A stretch of 64,000 bases of DNA from Chryseobacterium koreense CCUG 49689 (GTDB lineage Bacteria; Bacteroidota; Bacteroidia; Flavobacteriales; Weeksellaceae). The stretch is taken from the NCBI RefSeq assembly GCF_001045435.1, contig NZ_LFNG01000013.1:1-64000 (forward strand), in the 5' to 3' direction. Positions within the stretch are counted from its first letter, which is position 1. Each line of letters begins with the position of its first letter. A model generated the notes under the pieces. The model had not been told where the DNA came from. It was given only the letters and a program-made list of their open reading frames with translations, and did no database searches. The position numbers were made by a program, and so were the translations under genes. Positions 63,537 through 64,000 of this stretch are shown in pieces.

Positions 63537-64000
63537 ATGCAAGCTACAGATACCGTTCTGATGATTGAGCCGATCGCTTTCGGATACAATGCGCAAACCG
63601 CTGAAAACAATTATTTTCAAGTAGAACAAAAAGATTCCGACATTCAGCAAAAAGCACTTGCCGAATTTAATCATTTTGTGGAAAAATTACGCTCGAAAGG
63701 AATTCGGGTCATCACGATCAAAGACACTTTGGAGCCCCATTCCCCGGATTCTATTTTCCCCAACAACTGGGTAAGTTTCCACAGTGACGGAAAAGCGGTA
63801 CTTTATCCCATGTTTGCTCCAAACCGACGGGTGGAGCGGCGTGCAGATATATTGGAAACTTTGAAATCAAAAGGTTTTGAAATTACGGAAGTGGACGATT
63901 TTTCCCAGTTCGAGCAACAGGACAAATTTCTGGAAGGAACGGGTAGTATGATTTTCGATCATGACCATAAAATTGCTTATGGCTCTGTTTCCCTGCGATT
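63537..64000 (+). CDS. ctlX: CtlX-type arginine deiminase-related hydrolase (partial, runs off the window)
   Basis: An open frame from the ATG at 63537 continues past the right edge, giving 154 residues here out of about 300 expected. The protein begins with ATDTVLMIEPIAFGYNAQTA. It shows FPNNWVSFHSDGKAVLYPM and FLEGTGSMIFD, of which FPNNWVSFH and EGTGSMIFD are hallmarks of CtlX (citrulline utilisation hydrolase) proteins, pentein-fold relatives of arginine deiminase. The catalytic Cys would lie beyond the edge. It may work with the DDAH-like enzyme upstream in guanidine or arginine-type metabolism. Confidence 0.88.
   Translation, partial: MQATDTVLMIEPIAFGYNAQTAENNYFQVEQKDSDIQQKALAEFNHFVEKLRSKGIRVITIKDTLEPHSPDSIFPNNWVSFHSDGKAVLYPMFAPNRRVERRADILETLKSKGFEITEVDDFSQFEQQDKFLEGTGSMIFDHDHKIAYGSVSLR

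Overview
The window looks like a chromosomal segment of a flavobacterium close to Chryseobacterium/Kaistella (Bacteroidota, Weeksellaceae). The signs are AT-rich DNA without clear Shine-Dalgarno sites, several promoters of the Bacteroidota type (TTTG, 19-21 bases, TAnnTTTG) in front of rpsT, rpmE2 and ompA, a type B L31, a split metH, and many Bacteroidota-specific families such as the DUF58/MoxR/DUF4350/DUF4129 cluster and an OmpA protein with TSP3 repeats. Assignment to a genus is inference from memory of gene families, not from a search.

Layout. 1-4.7 kb: a tRNA wobble-uridine hydroxylation operon (trhO-trhP-ferredoxin), a GlmU-like protein and L31. 4.8-10.4 kb: surface lipoprotein, esterase, MazG-like pyrophosphohydrolase, aroA, SDR, secreted protein. 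10.4-15.5 kb: a methionine operon (split metH, metF) behind a SAM-I riboswitch. 15.6-18.7 kb: GH63-like glycosidase and OsmC. 18.8-24.9 kb: the five-gene MoxR/DUF58 operon, divergent from an RDD membrane protein. 25-38 kb: core genes (yebC, ompA, smpB, an asymmetric ABC-F ATPase, recJ, a KefF/KefC-like pair, an alpha-amylase, aroQ). 54.3-64 kb: tRNA-Glu, rpsT, a second tRNA-Glu, a cell-wall amidase, lptD, ridA-like, an HtrA protease, two pentein-fold amidinohydrolase-type genes and cutC. The second pentein gene runs off the right edge.

The accessory part is about 38.04-54.33 kb. I read it as two integrative elements stacked in tandem in the 3' end of a tRNA-Glu gene. The inner, intact one (47823-54333) has a 19-base perfect direct repeat of the tRNA 3' end at both ends, near-identical 20-base internal repeats (probable integrase arm sites) inside each end, a full tyrosine recombinase next to the tRNA, an excisionase-like HTH protein, a filamentous-phage gpII-like replication initiator and unknown genes. 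The outer, older one (about 38036-47822) carries a heavy-metal RND efflux system with its two-component regulator. A decayed relative of the same integrase sits at its right end, in the equivalent position. At each of the three junctions the tRNA 3' end or its copy is followed by a hairpin and seven Ts, so each insertion seems to bring its own tRNA terminator. Removing both elements would place tRNA-Glu directly upstream of the terminator before aroQ.

Limits: no database search was possible. Functions of the hypothetical proteins, the left boundary of the older element, and all regulatory readings are inferred from sequence alone.
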